Source: Lampris incognitus (lineage: Eukaryota; Chordata; Actinopteri; Lampriformes; Lampridae). Taken from it: DNA of 64,000 nucleotides. The stretch lies in assembly GCF_029633865.1 (NCBI RefSeq), contig NC_079215.1, positions 56,080,856-56,144,855 of the forward strand. The letters are read 5' to 3'. How positions within the stretch are numbered: the stretch's first letter is position 1; each line of letters starts with the position of its first letter. Of this stretch, positions 35,297 to 50,900 are shown one piece after another. Under the pieces are notes generated by a model that worked only from the letters and a program-made list of their open reading frames with translations, was not told the DNA's origin and made no database searches. A program made the translations under genes and the position numbers.

Positions 35297-38200
35297 CATG
35301 TCACATCATTACTGCTCATTTCCTGTCCGTGCATGAGCTGTCTATGACCTTTGTGTGTTGAGCAGTTTGTTATGCTCTGCTATCTAGTGTGTAAACGTGT
35401 CTGGAGGGCTTTGCTCCATTTCCCCTGGACTTTAGAAAAGTCAGTGAGGTTAAGCGACATCAGCACCAATCAATGGGAAGAGACTTGTGAGTCACAGGTA
35501 GAAAATTATTCAGCCCAGATTTTACAGCATGCCAAGCACACCTGCACAAACATTCACAATGGAAGACACACACACACACACACACAGACACACACACACA
35601 CAGACACACACACACATGTTCCATTTGGCTCTATTGAATTCAGCTATATTTACATGGAATCCAAATATGAATGAATTCATATTAATCACAAACAGCACTT
35701 CCGCTAGACACATCCAGTCACCACACTCAGGACGTCCTGGCTTACAACTCTTCCTTTTCATTACCATCCACCTTCCCTTAAACTGCTAATAGAAACAAGT
35801 ATGGCCGCTTGTCCTACTTTATTACCTTACCTTAAAATGAAAGTGTCTCCACTTTGAAGTAATAAGCTCCTGTAGGTCGCTGTAAACAGTGTAAACAGTG
35901 TAGGGGGGCAGTAGGCCGCCCTGCACCACTCCCCATTTCCTTTGAAAATGTCCAAATTACAACTTGTACAAAATACTGCTGCTAGGATATCAACCAAGAC
36001 TAGAAAATTGGCTCCCTGTACATGATAGATCTGACTTCAAGATTCTACTTTTAACTCATAAAATATTATACCGACTTGCGCCATCCTACTTATCACATCT
36101 AGTCACTCCTCATATACCTGATAGTGATCTACAATCACAAAATGTCGGTCTCCTGACTATTTCAAAAATAAATTAAAACATCAGTAGGTGGCAGGGCCTT
36201 CTCTTACCAAGCCCCTCTTCTTTGGAATTGTCTTCCTATGTAAATTTGAGAAGCTAGTTCAGTTGACTCATTCCAAAGTAAATTCAAAACTCGTTTATTT
36301 GCATCGTCCTTCAACCTCACTTAGTTTGCCCTGAGTACTAAACTACAGTTATCCAGCTTATATTCAATTTTATGTACACATTTTTAGGTATATGTACTGT
36401 ACGTTACACATTGTTGTATTGTTTTTTTTAATTGTTTTGTTTATAATGTTAAATGTAGTTTATCTCATGTTTACACATTTTTATATATTTTACTAATTTT
36501 GGTCATTATTGATATGTACAGCCCTTTGAGACATACTTTGTGATATTGGGCTATAATACATTTTAACTTGACTTTTAACTTGACTATAGAGCTGTGCAAG
36601 ACGTCAAACAGATTTTTCTGTCTTGCTGATACCATTTTTGGCTGGACTGGACCAGCAGCCCAGCCCTAAAAACGCGAATGTCGCTGACTGACTGAGTAAC
36701 TGACTGAGTGATCATGTTTGATACGATTAGGTCTCTGGATCAGGTGACCAGCAGCGTCACTCAGGTTACACCATTGGAAGGCCAAGCGCCAAGAGGCATG
36801 AGGGAGAGCGACCAGTTAAAGCACCCCAAATAACAACCACTTAGATGAAACCACATCCATGGACTCACTGGTGAATTCACAAAAGGATTGTGGGGTTATT
36901 TTGGTCACTAAACCTGCACAAATAAGACCAAAAGAAACCATGTAATTCTCAAAGCCCCCCGCAAAGGGTGAAATGCACCCCTAACTACGCTGCCAAATAA
37001 ATAGTGTCTCATTGCTCCGGTGCTCTTTTGCACGTATTTACATTTGGTAATAGGCATATATCTGGCTCTAAATTGGCCCCTTTCTATGCAAATGAGCCTC
37101 TTGCAAACACCAGCACTAATAGCAACATGCAGTTACAGTGAAAATTACTAGCGTCTTCAGAGAGTTGGTGGTAACTGAGGCCCAGACTTTCCAGTGATCA
37201 TGGCAGCAGTGATTGTAGCCAGGTGAAGGAAGGCCTAGTCATGCCAGGCGTGCTTGTGAGTGGATATTCCACAGGAGAATATCACTTATTATCACTTAAT
37301 TGAGAGAAAACTCATCCACAGATACAGGTTGCCAGATCGAACAATTCTTGCTGTACTCGATGACATCAAGGATGACACTGAGCCTGCCTACTGTGTTCTT
37401 GGCACAAAGCCACCATTTATACCTTGCCACATGGATTGCAATCGCACGCAAAAATAGGGGCAAATTGCACTCGGCTGCTAAACTTTATGGACGTGATTGT
37501 GTTGTAATATCATTAGTGCAATAGCTTTTGTGAGTCGGACCTTGAGATGGGACAGATGGCGATTGCAAGTGATGCACAATTTGTGGTGCTATCAGTGGCC
37601 ACAATCCATTCTTTGTGAATTCACCTGTCAATACAGAGCGAGTCTCAGAAAAACTAGAGACATCCGCAGATAGAAACACATGAAGGAAGATTAGAATATG
37701 TATACTTGCAATTAAATTAAGTTCTCTTTCAAATCAAACATCTCAAGATATTAGTGGAAAGTATCATCCTTGCAACTGCATTCATAACCTTTTTTCTACT
37801 CGAATGTAGCTTAACCATGTCATGTGATATGCTACTTCAGTAAACATTAACAACACATGTTACTGGGACCACTACAGAAAATTGCAGATGAACATTTAGC
37901 ATCCAGGAATTCACTTTATAGACACTACAACTGACTATCCCTGCAACAAATTGGCCACAATTTCAAACATTGAGCATACACAATCCAGGCGTATAATAGG
38001 TTTTGACTTGTTTTTTTTTGTTAAGTGAAACTAGTTTTTGTATGTTCAAGAATGTCAAATGACAGACCAAGAAATGCCTCATCATACACCATACATACTT
38101 ACCTCCACTATTCTAGTTATTATTTCTTTTGTTTCTTTTGTTTTTCTTTTTTGTTGCCTTTTTTGGTGAGTGATATATGCAAGTACTAGAATCTGCTTTA

Positions 38201-38477
38201 AACTGGAGTCAGATTCTTCATAAGCATAAGCACACTTGGCCAATAAAGCTTAATAAATACATAAATATTTAATATATAATCTAATATGCATACTACATAT
38301 GATAAATATCCATCCATCCATTATCTGAACCGGTTATCCTGCTCTCAGGGTCACGGGATGCTGGAGCCTATCCCAGCAGTCATTGGGCGGCAGGCAGGGA
38401 GACACTCTGGACAGGCTGCCAGGCCATCACAGGGCCAACACACACACACGGACATGCACATGCACACACGCACACGC

Positions 38478-38510
<33 letters not shown>

Positions 38511-41500
38511 GGGACAATTTAGCATGGCCAGTTCAACTGACCTACATGTCTTTGGACTGTGGGAGGAAACCGGAGCACCCGGAGGAAACCTATGCAGACA
38601 CGGCGAGAACACGCAAACTCCACACAGAGGACGACCTGGGATGAACCCCAAGGTTGGACTACCCACGGGCTTGAACCCAGGACCTTCTTGCTGTGAGGTG
38701 CCCGCACTAACCACTGTTTCACCGTGCTGCCCTGGAGTCAAATTCTTCATATTCATAAGCACAGTTGGCCAATAAAGCTGATTCTGATGCTGATCAACCA
38801 AGGCTGAGCTCTTACTCCAGAGGAGGTGGACTTCTTCCATCACAGCACACAGTAGAGTTTTAGTGCTCCAAGCAAGACTGATTATTTGAGGTAAACTAAT
38901 ATGTCATCCTAAATGTGGTATTTGTTTGAACCCATTTTAGTCAGCAACTGGTGTATAGGGTGGATAAATACATGTTCACGTTCCCACTTCACCAAAGGGA
39001 TGTTTTGTGTGACAGACTATATGTACATATCTGCGGTCGGTCACCACAAGTAGAATAGACCACTTCTGTGTGACTGAACAAGGCTTTGCTGTTGTTTACA
39101 AAGAACAAGAGAGGCGAGACAGGCACAAAATGTGGTTACATATTCATACAAATGCCTCGGCATGTTCACGATAATGCAGATGAAACGTGTCTTTGACAAG
39201 GCGGGTGAGGTCAGCTTACTGTATTTCACAATTATCATGTTTGCAGTGGGGCATATCTATTACCAACTGGTCCTCGTGTTCTTTAAAACAACTATTCGAT
39301 GTTAAGGAAAACTGTAAAAAAAAAAAAACTACTGGAATTCAATGGCATTTCTGGCATTACACAGGAAACCTCGAGCTCGGGAGAGTGGGGTTAGCCGTTG
39401 TCAACGTGAAGATGCAAACAGTAAGCAACATGTTGTGAGCACGTGTAATTGAACACCACTGCTACGCCAGACTAGCGTGGCATGACTGTACCATTTCCCA
39501 ATTCCCAATGTTAATCGTAATCCTTGGCGCTAACTAAACATTATCAATGAATGAAGTCACTTTAAAAACAATGGGGGGGCGGGGATGGAAACCAGATTTA
39601 CTTCCCTTATTTTGTTGGAATGGAAACACATGGAGGTGTTTCCTGCTATAAGAAATCAGGATATGAAAGACACCCTTGCAGGCACACACACACAAAAACC
39701 CCAAACATTGTGCGTCTGTCATTTGGTGGATGTGAAAACTTTCTGCATCTCCTTGGCAACTGACTCAAACCCCAGTTAAGGAATCCATCAGCCCTGCAAA
39801 ACATAACCATGACCGACACATGGTCTCAAAACAAGATTCACCACCTGGCCTTAACTCATCATTATTATCCACCGTCATAGGACCAGTTTAAGGACACTTA
39901 CCAATCTGGTCTTCGGGTATGAGAGACTCAATGGGAGGGTCAAGCTCGGAGCTCTGGTGAAGGTAAGCCTTCATCTGCGTCATGAACTGCCTGATTGTCT
40001 GCAGAAAATCAAGCCCAGATGTGTGACAGCTGCGGTTCTCCTGAACAAAGCTGATGTAGTCCTGGACCAGAGAGCCAAAGTAGGAGCTTTTATCCCTGGA
40101 GAGCTCGGCTATCCTCTTTACCGACCGTCTCTCTGGGGTCATGAGGGAGCTGAGCACCCCACTCACCTTACGGAATTGTCCCTTCAAGGCCCTGGGCAGG
40201 ACAAAGGAGCCCCTGCTCAGACTCACACCCACCCTCAACCTCCGAGCTTTGTGGGGCAGGCGGAGCCGCATGTCCAGGTCATTCTCCAGGCTGACACCGT
40301 CGTCCTCCTCTTCATCTTCCTCATCTTCTTCATCCTCCTCGCTGCTGTCTTCGGCTGGCTCTCGATGGTCACAGTGATGTCTGGAGGGGCTTGATCCCAG
40401 GCCAAGGGAGAAGCCGGGTGACTGCGAGGAGTCCAGAGAATCAGAGGAGGAGGTAGACATGCTCATGTCGCTGAGCCGCTGGCGTCCCCCCTCCTGCACA
40501 GGGGTCTTTTCTGCCTGGATTGGAGGACTCCCTGCATCATTCTCCAAAGGCAAACTGGCTGTCATAGGGGGCGGCGGCTGGCAGGGAGGAAGCTTGGCGC
40601 GGGAAAGGGCTTTGGCAATAGTCTCATCGTCCAAGGCGATGTGGCAACGGTGGGCTTCTAGGTCAGGCCTCTTGGGCCTCGGCGGAGGATTGGATGGCAC
40701 AGGGATGGGTGCACCGGCCATTTTGGATGGGCTGCTGTGCTTGGCACCCATGTGTGGTCGGGAAGGGACTGGACGCCTGGGAGGAGACCGGTGTTGTTCA
40801 GAAACTGCAGCAACCGTCTCCTGTACGCTCTTGGGTTTGGCGGAGGGCACAGGCGGGGGTGGACGGCGAACAGAGCGGGGCGGGGGAGGGCGAGGGGGAG
40901 GGGGCCGCGACTTGCCGTTTGCCTTGGTCTTGTCCAGCGGCCGCTCACCACCTTGGATGTCGCTAAGCTGTGCCACCGACAATTTCTCTGTGTTTCCTGG
41001 GTTGTCAGCCAACTTGGCGGCAGAGTCGGAAGCAGGCGGGTCTACCCCACCCTGGTGGTGGTGGTGCGTTTGGAGGAAGAGGGGGTTGACGAAGCACACC
41101 GCCCCACTGGACTGGCTACTCTCTAAGGGAGAGGAGGCCAGGGGAGCATGAGACCATAGAGCAGGGGGTGCACTGTCGTAGCCAGAGCCACTCTGTCTCT
41201 GCTGTGTGCCCTTGTGCCTCCCCCTGGACCCCCTCCTCTTGTTGCTGCGCTGCAGGCTGAGGGTCCGACTAAGAGGTCGCGAGGGAGAGGGGGAGGTGTG
41301 AAGCTGTTTGCCCAGGGCAGAGTCCCAGAAGCCTGAAACACATAAGCAAAGACCAGGAGACAATCATTAACCTAAGTCAGCCACATACAGCGCAATGCAT
41401 GTCCAAACTAGAAACTCAACCGGCGGCGGCGGGGGGGGGAGGGGGGGGTTCTGAACAGGGACGCACAACTTACCTTTCACTCACAGAACAACAAGGTACC

Positions 41501-44500
41501 GGGAATGTAAATTTAATTTGTGAGGCATTTTTCTCAATCATCTCTCACTTACTTTAGCACAACTCAGCCGGTCACATTTCCTGAAGTTGCTGTCTCCTCC
41601 TCGCTCCCTTTCTGTGTCTAATTTGACGAGTTTCTCTCTCCCCCTCTCTCCCCCCCTCTCTCCCCCTCTCTCTGCTTCCAAGCTTCTCTGTGTCTCGGCG
41701 GTGGCTGACGTCTGCCGATTTGAGCCCCGCGTGTCTCTGCTCTGTGTCACTGGATGCCGACACACACCCAGCGATGCCGAGGGGGAGTGGACCATGCTGA
41801 ACACGCGGTGGGAGGGTGCTAAACACACCACACCGTCTGCACTCTGCTCCTCAGATCCTGCTTCCTGCTCCGTCCTCCTCTCCCTTCCCTTTCAACGCGG
41901 AAGTACCTTTCTCTCTCCCCTCCCACCGGTCACGGCTCAGGTCTTTTGTTTTTTTTGTCTGTTTTTTTTTTACTTCTCCCTAGCTTATCCGTCCCACTTG
42001 TTTTCAAACCGCGTTCACATTTCCCGTTCTAGGCCTATGTATGTGAGGACCTAAAAGAGCACAAGTGTTTCTGTTAAGGGCACAAACCGAGCACAACTGA
42101 ACGACGCCGGGTTGGGACAGTTTGGACGACAACGGGGTGCAGGATGGCGCCACTGCTTTGGCGAAAAAGTTGTATTTCTGAAGCACTAAAAGAGCACGTG
42201 TTTATTTTAACGGCCCCGTGATGGCCTGATGATAGCTAGCTTACAAATCGGTTTTTAGGTGGTGTATATTGTAGCGAACTCGGGGGCACAGTAACTCGGG
42301 TTACTGTAGTCACCTGTGGTGCGGGAGAGCCGGGTTCGCGTCCCGGCAGCGGCGAGTCCGGGCTGCCCCCCGAATTCCCTACAATATTGACGGTTGCTGC
42401 ACTGAGTCCGGTGATTATATCGTCACACAACATTTTAACGTTGCACTGACATTAACACAGGCATCCTCCGTGAGGTCCCTGTCTTACCGTCACATGGCGA
42501 TCTAACTCAGCCTCTCGGCCAATCAGAGGGCACAAAACATTACTTCCTGTTTAGCGACCACCCTTACATATACAGTGTAATGTACTGTACTCAGCCGCTT
42601 TTAGAACGCGTGACCGAAGACTTTTTAGAGACATGCAGACACCCTGCTTTACAGCCACGGCGAGGGACATTTTCCTCTGGTAGACACTCATGTCCACTGA
42701 AACACTCCATTGTTCCCTGCTACTCAGCCGGCGAGCCCATTATCCAACACACACACACAGTATCAAGTCGCTAAAACAGAAAGGCAACAATGTATCCAAG
42801 CACAACTGCACAAACATGACGTAGCTGTCACATCAAGCTGAACAACAGCCCCCTCAGTGACGAGTGACGTGTGGATGGAAGTGTACATGTTGTCAGCTGG
42901 GGGCCCGGCCGCACTTTGATTGCTCCTTTATTTTTGAAATGGGAACCTGAACCCTCACATTACCTGGGGGGCAGCCGAGGCGGCCGGGTACCGTTTCAAA
43001 AGTCCTAGAATATCTCAGTATCCAGGCAACTGGTTCTAGTACACTTCCCCTCCCACGTGAGAACCGGACTCGGGCTCTATCTTCGGAGCTGGGCGGAACA
43101 GAGGCCTCGGAGGTCTTTATGGTCACTGCTACACGGTGGTGAGCCCCCTAATCTCTGCCTGTGTTCGAACCCCGGGGCAGTTAAACCTTGGGGGTCCGTC
43201 CCGGGCCGTCCTCTGTGTGGGTTTCCTCCGGGGGCTCCGGTTTCCTCCCACAGTCCAAAGACATGCAGGTCAGGTGAATTGGCCGTACTAGATTGCCCCT
43301 AGGTATGAATGTGTGTGTGTGGGGGGGGGGGGCTGTGATGGCCTGGCGGCCTGTCCAGGGTGTCTCCCCGCCTGCAGCCCAATGACTGCTGGGATAGGCT
43401 CCAGCATCCCCGCGACCCCAGTTCGGGTAAGCGGCTCGGACAATGGATGGATGGAACGGATGTTAAATTCGGACCCCCCCCCCCCCGATTCTCCATGCAC
43501 TAGCTTCCACTCTTTGTACGGAAGGTGAGTCCTTGACAGGTTTGAAATCCGCTTGCTCGGCGCCCTCACAAGATCCGCCTGAGTCTGCATATTAACAGGG
43601 AGCGTTCTCTCCAGATCTAGTAACACTTGGAGGGAGGGTCTGCCAAGCCGTAAAATCATGTCAGTCATGCAAATGACCATGTCTTGTTGGACGGGGTGTG
43701 TGTGTGCGGGGCTGCATTGTGCGTTTGTGTCAGTACTGCCCGTGTGCAGCGTAGTGTTCCAGTCGCCACTCCCTACACTCAGCACCGAGCTATGCAGCAG
43801 GCTTCCACAATTAGAAAGCGACTCACGGTGGTTCCACGGCAGCTGAGACAGGAATAACGTGACACAGATGAGTCACCAAACCTGTCGCGAAACCAGAACC
43901 GAGTGGTCCAGAAGGAGTTAAAACGGACAGTGAAACGTTTAATGTGCTGCCACTTGAAAACCCTGCACTCGTCGATACACAAGACCGCCAAAATGTGCAC
44001 ACACACTATCTCACTGAGACGTCCTGAGAAAGAGCGCTTCAGAGGACAGCCGGATAGACGTCTGCATGTTGGGAGAGGATAAGAGGAGTTTGGTTCTTTA
44101 AGAGGAACAAACACCAGACTGGTTTGAGTCCGGTGATGCCGCCTCTTCCCTACTTTCTTTTTCTAATGACATGAGAGTGCATGACAAATTTCCCCGCCAG
44201 GAGAGAAAACAGTCGCCACGCTGGGCTTTTCAAATACCTGCTCCCAGCTGAGCCACCTCTTCCAAGTCTTTCTGGGTCTTAGCGGATGCAATGGCCTCTG
44301 GGAGTTTGAGTGTGAAAGGCAGAACGTCCCTGAGGGAGAAAGGAAAGAGGAAACCATCAGAAAAGACAAGAAGGAGACAGAGTCGACTCATTCATATCAA
44401 ATCAAGTGGACATAGATAGGAATGATCTGGAAACCTTACACTATACTATTTATATGTGGACTATATACATAAACTGGTTATCCACCCGTCTAAATCTCCC

Positions 44501-44882
44501 TCCTCTCCATCCTGCCAGCTAACCGCCTTCCCCCTGCCCCTAACCCCCCCCACTCCAACTCCCTCCCCCCAGAAATTTTTTTTATATAGGTGAAAAAAAT
44601 CAAAGATGCTCAGAATCATCTGAAATGCCGAGAAAAGTGGTTTTTAGCCATTTTTAGAAAAATGCATATTTTGCATATTTATGCATAATTATGCATAATT
44701 TTAATTGTCTGGGATTTTCCCCTTACTCTCTGAGACAATACCTACCACCTCCAAAAAGAATTAGGATCGTAAATGCTTTAGTTTTCGGTCCCGCTATCTA
44801 CACTAACACCACACACACACACACACATTACGAAAATATATGAGTAGATAGATAGATAGATGGATAGATGGATGGATAGATG

Positions 44883-44949
<67 letters not shown>

Positions 44950-47900
44950 GGATAGATGGATAGATAGATAGATATGTAAACCCTTTACATCTCCCAAATT
45001 GTATAAAGTTCTTCACATTTGCTTATTTTTATATTTTGGTTTTTTTTTTTACTTTCACTTTCTCTTGTAAGCTTGAAAAGGAAAAACCTGAACGGCAGAG
45101 GAAAATGAAACTGTTTTTGTTTTGATATAAATTTTCTACTTAAACTGCTGTGAAAAACAAAGAATTTAAAACCAAAAAAAGAGAGAGATATGAATGATCA
45201 TCGCCGTTGTCATGTGGAAACGTCATTACTCAACTTATTATAATTATCATGTTGCTACTTTAATGACGGACCTTTGTTGCCCGAGCAAGCGACAGGTCAC
45301 AGCCAACTGCATACAATAACATTAGCATTTATAATGACGATGACGATGATGATGATGACGATGATGATGATAACAAACTTGATCACTTTTCACAACCACT
45401 GTCACAAAGTGCTTCAAAAAACAGATAAAATGTGATAAAAGATATAGCACAAAAACAGGACAGACAAAGTATTCAGATGTCAGTGTGTTAATGAGGGTTG
45501 TTTTTCTTCATTTCTGAGCTGTCAGCTGACTGGAGGACTACAGAGATGTGTATTTACTGTATATCGTGTACCTAACCATCTGGTATGGTCCGTTTGGACA
45601 GCATGTAGGTAAATCCTGGCCTTGAATATAAACATCTGTAACTTATGACCTCTGCGCCACAAGTACCAAAACAAATCTCTGTCCACTTTCTTCATCGTCA
45701 TCATCGTCATCATTTGTTCCGTAACCTTTTCTGAGGTCGTAGGAGCACAGTGATGCCTCAAAAGGTTGAGTCATCACTGTGTTTCAGTGGGGGGGGGGGG
45801 TATCTGGTGGTCCCTATCCCCTCTCCAGGTAGGGATGGCCGCTGGTTCACACAGGAACTCATCCGCGCCTTGACAGGTTTTGTTTTTAGTCCTGCCGGGT
45901 GTCCACACACCCTCCTCACAACAACCCAAGGGTTAAAGTGGGGGTGCCGGTTTAGTCGCCGACGACCTGACGGTTGCAGTTTAACGTCCTACCCAAGACC
46001 AATTTCCCATAGCCCAGTATTTCCCAATTTTCAATAGCCCGTTTTCTTGCACTTGGCAAACAGAGTTTCTGGTTCTACTCCACTGTATGAAGATATTTGA
46101 TTTATTTGATTTGAGATACTTTATTGATCCCTGTGGGGACATTCCTCTCCACATTTAACCCATCTTGGCTGTGTAGCTAGGAGCGGTGGGCAGCTGCCGT
46201 GCAGCGCCCAGGGACCAACTCCAGGTTGTCTTGCCATGCCTCGGTCACGGGCACAGACAGGAATATTAACCCTAACATGCATGTCTTTCTGATGGTGGGG
46301 GAAACCGGAGCACCCGGAGAAAACCCACCGCAGACACGGGGAGAACATGCAAACTCCACACAGAGGACGACCTGGGATGACCCCCAAGGTTGGACAACCC
46401 CGGGGTTCGAACCCAGGACCTTCTTGCTGTGAGGCGACGGCGTTAACCACTGTGCCACCGTGCCGCCACACCGCGATAGTCAGTTTGTCATGATCAGGAT
46501 TGCTGTAAACAGACTGAGCTCATGTAACACTGCATGACCTCTACCCAAACTGATGATGCCATTAGTTTGGCTGACAAAATGAGAGAGTGATCTCTGGCAC
46601 ACGCGGAAGTGAAAGTGAATTCACATGTCTCATGTAAATCATGATAAACCTCTACCTCCTAAGAAGAACTCACACGTAATGCCCCCATTATTCAGACCCA
46701 AAATGTTTCCTTTGTCTTTTGGGGGTCAACCCCTATGGAAGCCAGCTTGTGCTGTGCTGGACCTTAGCTACCGATAGCGGCACAAGTTTCCTAATTTTCC
46801 TGCCAACTGCCCCCAGCTGGCATGAGCTAAAACAAGAAGCGAAAACCCAGGACGCTGACAGCCGAGTGCTTATTCGACAAACGTTGTTTCCATAAGTGCG
46901 GTTTCCATCCTCGACTCACCGCCTCATCGCAGAGGAATGACCGCTCCAAGAGTAAGTGAGACAGCAGGGAGGTGGGTGGGGGGGGGGTGGGGGGGGCGGA
47001 CAGGAAAGACAGAGAGAGAGAATGAGAGAGAGAGAACGAGAGAGAGAGAATGAAAAACTAAGTGATACAGGGGGAAATGAAAAAGAAAGGACAGTTTATC
47101 TCTGCCTGCCACCACACGAGGGAGTCAGAACGACCGACCTGCTGCTCTACATCAGGCCTCAGTTTTAAGTGACCTTCTTTTTATTTCTGTGTTATGTGCA
47201 TATATTATTGTCTTCTTCCCGTATGTATATTTGTTAACATTCGTTATTTGTACAATGCTTTGGTAATACTGTATTTTGTTCTGGTCCTGCCAATAAAGCA
47301 ATTTGAATTTGAATTTGAATTGGGGGGGGGGGGGGTGAAGGTTACTTACCTGCTAATGCAGTAGAAAGCCACGAGCCGAAACAGGTCCGCAAAGCTGATC
47401 ACAGACCCCTCCAGAGAGAAGGCTGCACGTGCATGAAAAGGGAGAAAAACCGAATCACACAAAGCCTCGGTCATACACGCGTGCATTGCAGATCGGCTAG
47501 GTCTAATTAATGGAAAATACATTTTCTTTTGTGGCACTATGGTTTGAGTCGGTTATAGCCAAAGTTTACAATATTTGCAAGGGTGCGTTTTACTGGCAAC
47601 AAACTGTTAACGTCAACCGTTTTAAAGCATCGGTAGAAGGATTTTCTATTCCTTTCTGTTACGCATTGGCCATCTAAGTTTGTCCCTTCTGAGACACCGT
47701 CACACTTCCCGCGTGTACCTTGTGCGTTATGGTTATGCTGGTTCCAGGGTTCTGACACGAATACATCTGCCCACAGTAAATACTCCTCCGTCTTATGCCT
47801 CTTCACTAGAAGCTATACTCAAGTAAAAGCATACAACACTTCCAGCTGATGGTCCAACAAAGGCCTCAGCAAATATCATATTAAAAGTCAGCCGGAATGT

Positions 47901-50900
47901 GGCTGACCCATATGCGAAGGCCAGCTCAGGCCGCAGGCACGGCCCCACCCCGCCCCCTGTGTGTTTCACTCCCGCTGGGAAAAGCAACAGATGATTGATC
48001 GCACTCTTCCCATTTCATTGCTTACAACACAGCTGTTTGGCAAGACCCCCACAACTGAAGCACGGTGCCTACATTTTTTTGTTGTGAAAACCACAATCTG
48101 GATTTGTCTTGATGCAGGATCCAGGTAAGGAAATCACAGAAAGTTGAATCAGTTCATCTGGACACAAATTTATTGAGAGAAACGTTTCATCACTCATCTG
48201 AGTGACCTCTTCTGTCTAAACTGACTGCAGGTATCCCCCACCCTTATAAACAATACAGTGGCATAATGACCCAAACCAATGACCAGTTTCTGGTTTGAAC
48301 GGGGAGTCAAAGAGGCCGTCTATGTGAAGAGGGAACCACTATCCCTGAACCAAGGGGTGCCTAAGAGTAAATCTGTCACCATTTTACAATGCTGTGATTG
48401 CAACTATTCCCCAATCCTCTGTGAATAGTGCACATTGCAAGTTTGTCTTAATATCAAGGTGGTAAAGACGAAGCTGGTGAGTGTTTTTGCCACCAAGTTC
48501 ACACCAGACCTAGACGCTGACACTCTATCTGGGTATCTTAAAGAGAAACTTGGCCGTGATGTGATTGGCTCTGTACACAGTAGATTCGGCTCATTTAAAA
48601 TATCTGCCGAATGCAATGAGGTTGGCGAAATATACAATCCAGACCTCTGGCCTGAAGGGGCACTTGTCCGGCGCTATTATGAGCCGCGCAGGGGTGGAGT
48701 TATCGGGTCAAACGCTGCTTTTGTTGTGGGGGGATGAGTATGCCTGCTGGTGATATGATCACTCACTAGTCTTGCTAAATGAACATTTGGGTTTTGTCAT
48801 ACAACTGTCGTGGCCTGCGTCTGGGCCAGAGCGCAGGGGATAAAGCTCGCCGCATAGTTGTTGAAAACCTTTTGGAGAACTGTGACATACTATATGTGTG
48901 CAAGAGACATTTTTAGCAAAGCAAGAGCTGGAAAAACTAAACTCCTTCAATGGGAACTTTCATGGGCTAGGGAGTCTACAACTGACCTTGGCGTGGGACT
49001 AGTCAGAGGCAGGATACCAGGGAGTGTGGCTATTCCATGGAACAAGAAGCTTGACTCATTGATAAATGTGGTTAGGCTTGGTGTTGACTGGTGCACTGCT
49101 ATACAGTTTACTCACAATGACAGGGAATTCTTTATCCTAAATGTGTATACACCCTATGAGTGCCAGCAGAATGAGGATGAATATTTAAATAGGCTTGCAT
49201 CCATCAATTCCTTTATACAAGATAATACTTCTTCCAGTGTGTGTCATTGGGGATTTGAATGCTGATATCTCAGACAGGAATTCGTTATTTGCTAACCACA
49301 TGGTTCAGTTCTGTCAAAATTATAATCTTATATTGTCAGGCAAAGTCTTGTTGCCTACAAATACTTGTACATACACAAGTGAGGTCTGGCACACTACGTC
49401 ATGGCTGGACCACTGTATTTGCACTGCTGATGCACATGCCTCATTGGGGAGTATGGGTATTATGTATCGGGCAGCAATGACTGATCACATACCTCTTGCT
49501 ATGGCTGTAATGTTGAATATCTGCCTGTGCTGTCCAGTAATGGAGATAGTGATAATGCAGAAAGGTTGGACTGGTCAACTCTTACAAAGGAGGACATCTT
49601 AGCCTATCATGCCCGTACAGATGAAACCTTGGGTAATATACATCTACTTAGAGATGCAGTTATGTGCAGAGACATTAATTGTAAGGATATGAGGCATAGG
49701 AGAGATCACTGCTACATGTATGATGATATTGTTAGTGCTCTGTATGAAGGTAGTAAGCTCTACTATAAGTATAAAAATAAGACACATAACGTCAGGCCTG
49801 GTTGGAACAAGTATGTAGCTGGGTATCATGAAGAAGCACGTGAAGCCTTTAAATCATGGGCTATGGCAGGCAGACCCAGACAAGGGCCTCAGCTTGAACA
49901 CAAGAAGCTTACTAATGCAAGATACAAGCACACCATTTGCTTCCTCTGTAAAAATGAGCAAGCCACGAGGGCGGATTCCATGGCTAAGAAGCTGCTAGGA
50001 AATAATCTTGCTAATTTTTGGAAAGAAGTGAGAGCTCTCAACAACTGTAAAACCTCTCTACCATGCACTGTTGATGGTCTCTCCGGTACAGACAATATTG
50101 TTGAGTTATGGCGACAGCATTATAGTACCTTATTCAATTGTGTCCACAGTGATCTGTATAAGGTGGGCAATATTGAGAGTGATGATTCAATGGTGATCAT
50201 GTCACAGGAGGTGTACCAAGCTATACACAAGCTGTCTGTTAACAAGGTAAGTGGCTTAGATCAAATTACTGCTGAACACCTTAAATATGCCAGTCTGAGG
50301 ATAGCTCCTCTCCTTGCTATCTGTTTTACTGGCTTTATGGTCCATGGCTTGTTACCAGACTCAATATTGTCTGTACTGTTAGCGCCAGTCATTAAGGACA
50401 AAGCTGGTAAAGTATGCAGCCTAGATAACTACAGGCCTATAGCTCTAGCCAGCATACTGTCAAAAGTCCTAGAAAGAATACTGCTGGATAGAGCGCATGA
50501 ATTTATCAACTCCACAGATAACCAGTTTGGTTTTAAAGCTAAACATGGCACTGACTTATGTATATATGCCTTAAAGGAAATTGTAAACAAATACAGAGGC
50601 CAAAACTCATCGGTTCTTATGTGTTTTATTGATGCTTTTAAAGCTTTTGATCGTGTTAATCATAGAAAGGTGTTCATTAAATTGAGTCAAAGAGGGGTGC
50701 CCAAATACATTGTGAGAATTCTGGCTTATTGGTATGCCCACCAGACTATGCAAGTGAAATGGGGTAATAGTGTTTCAGCCCCATTTGGGGTTAGCAATGG
50801 CGTCAGACAAGGGGGAATTCTGTCTCCAGTTCTCTACAAGTTATATACTGATGGTTTGTCCAAGCAGTTGAAAGCCTGTAACACTGGGTGTATGATTGGT

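Noticed and set aside
40459..41151. Plus-strand open frames of up to 230 codons opposite the large rin2 exon
   Set aside because: Antisense shadows of a GC-rich, proline-coding exon; the minus strand has clear homology and splice sites.
44803..45016. Frames of repeated YLSI residues
   Set aside because: Translation of the GATA microsatellite.
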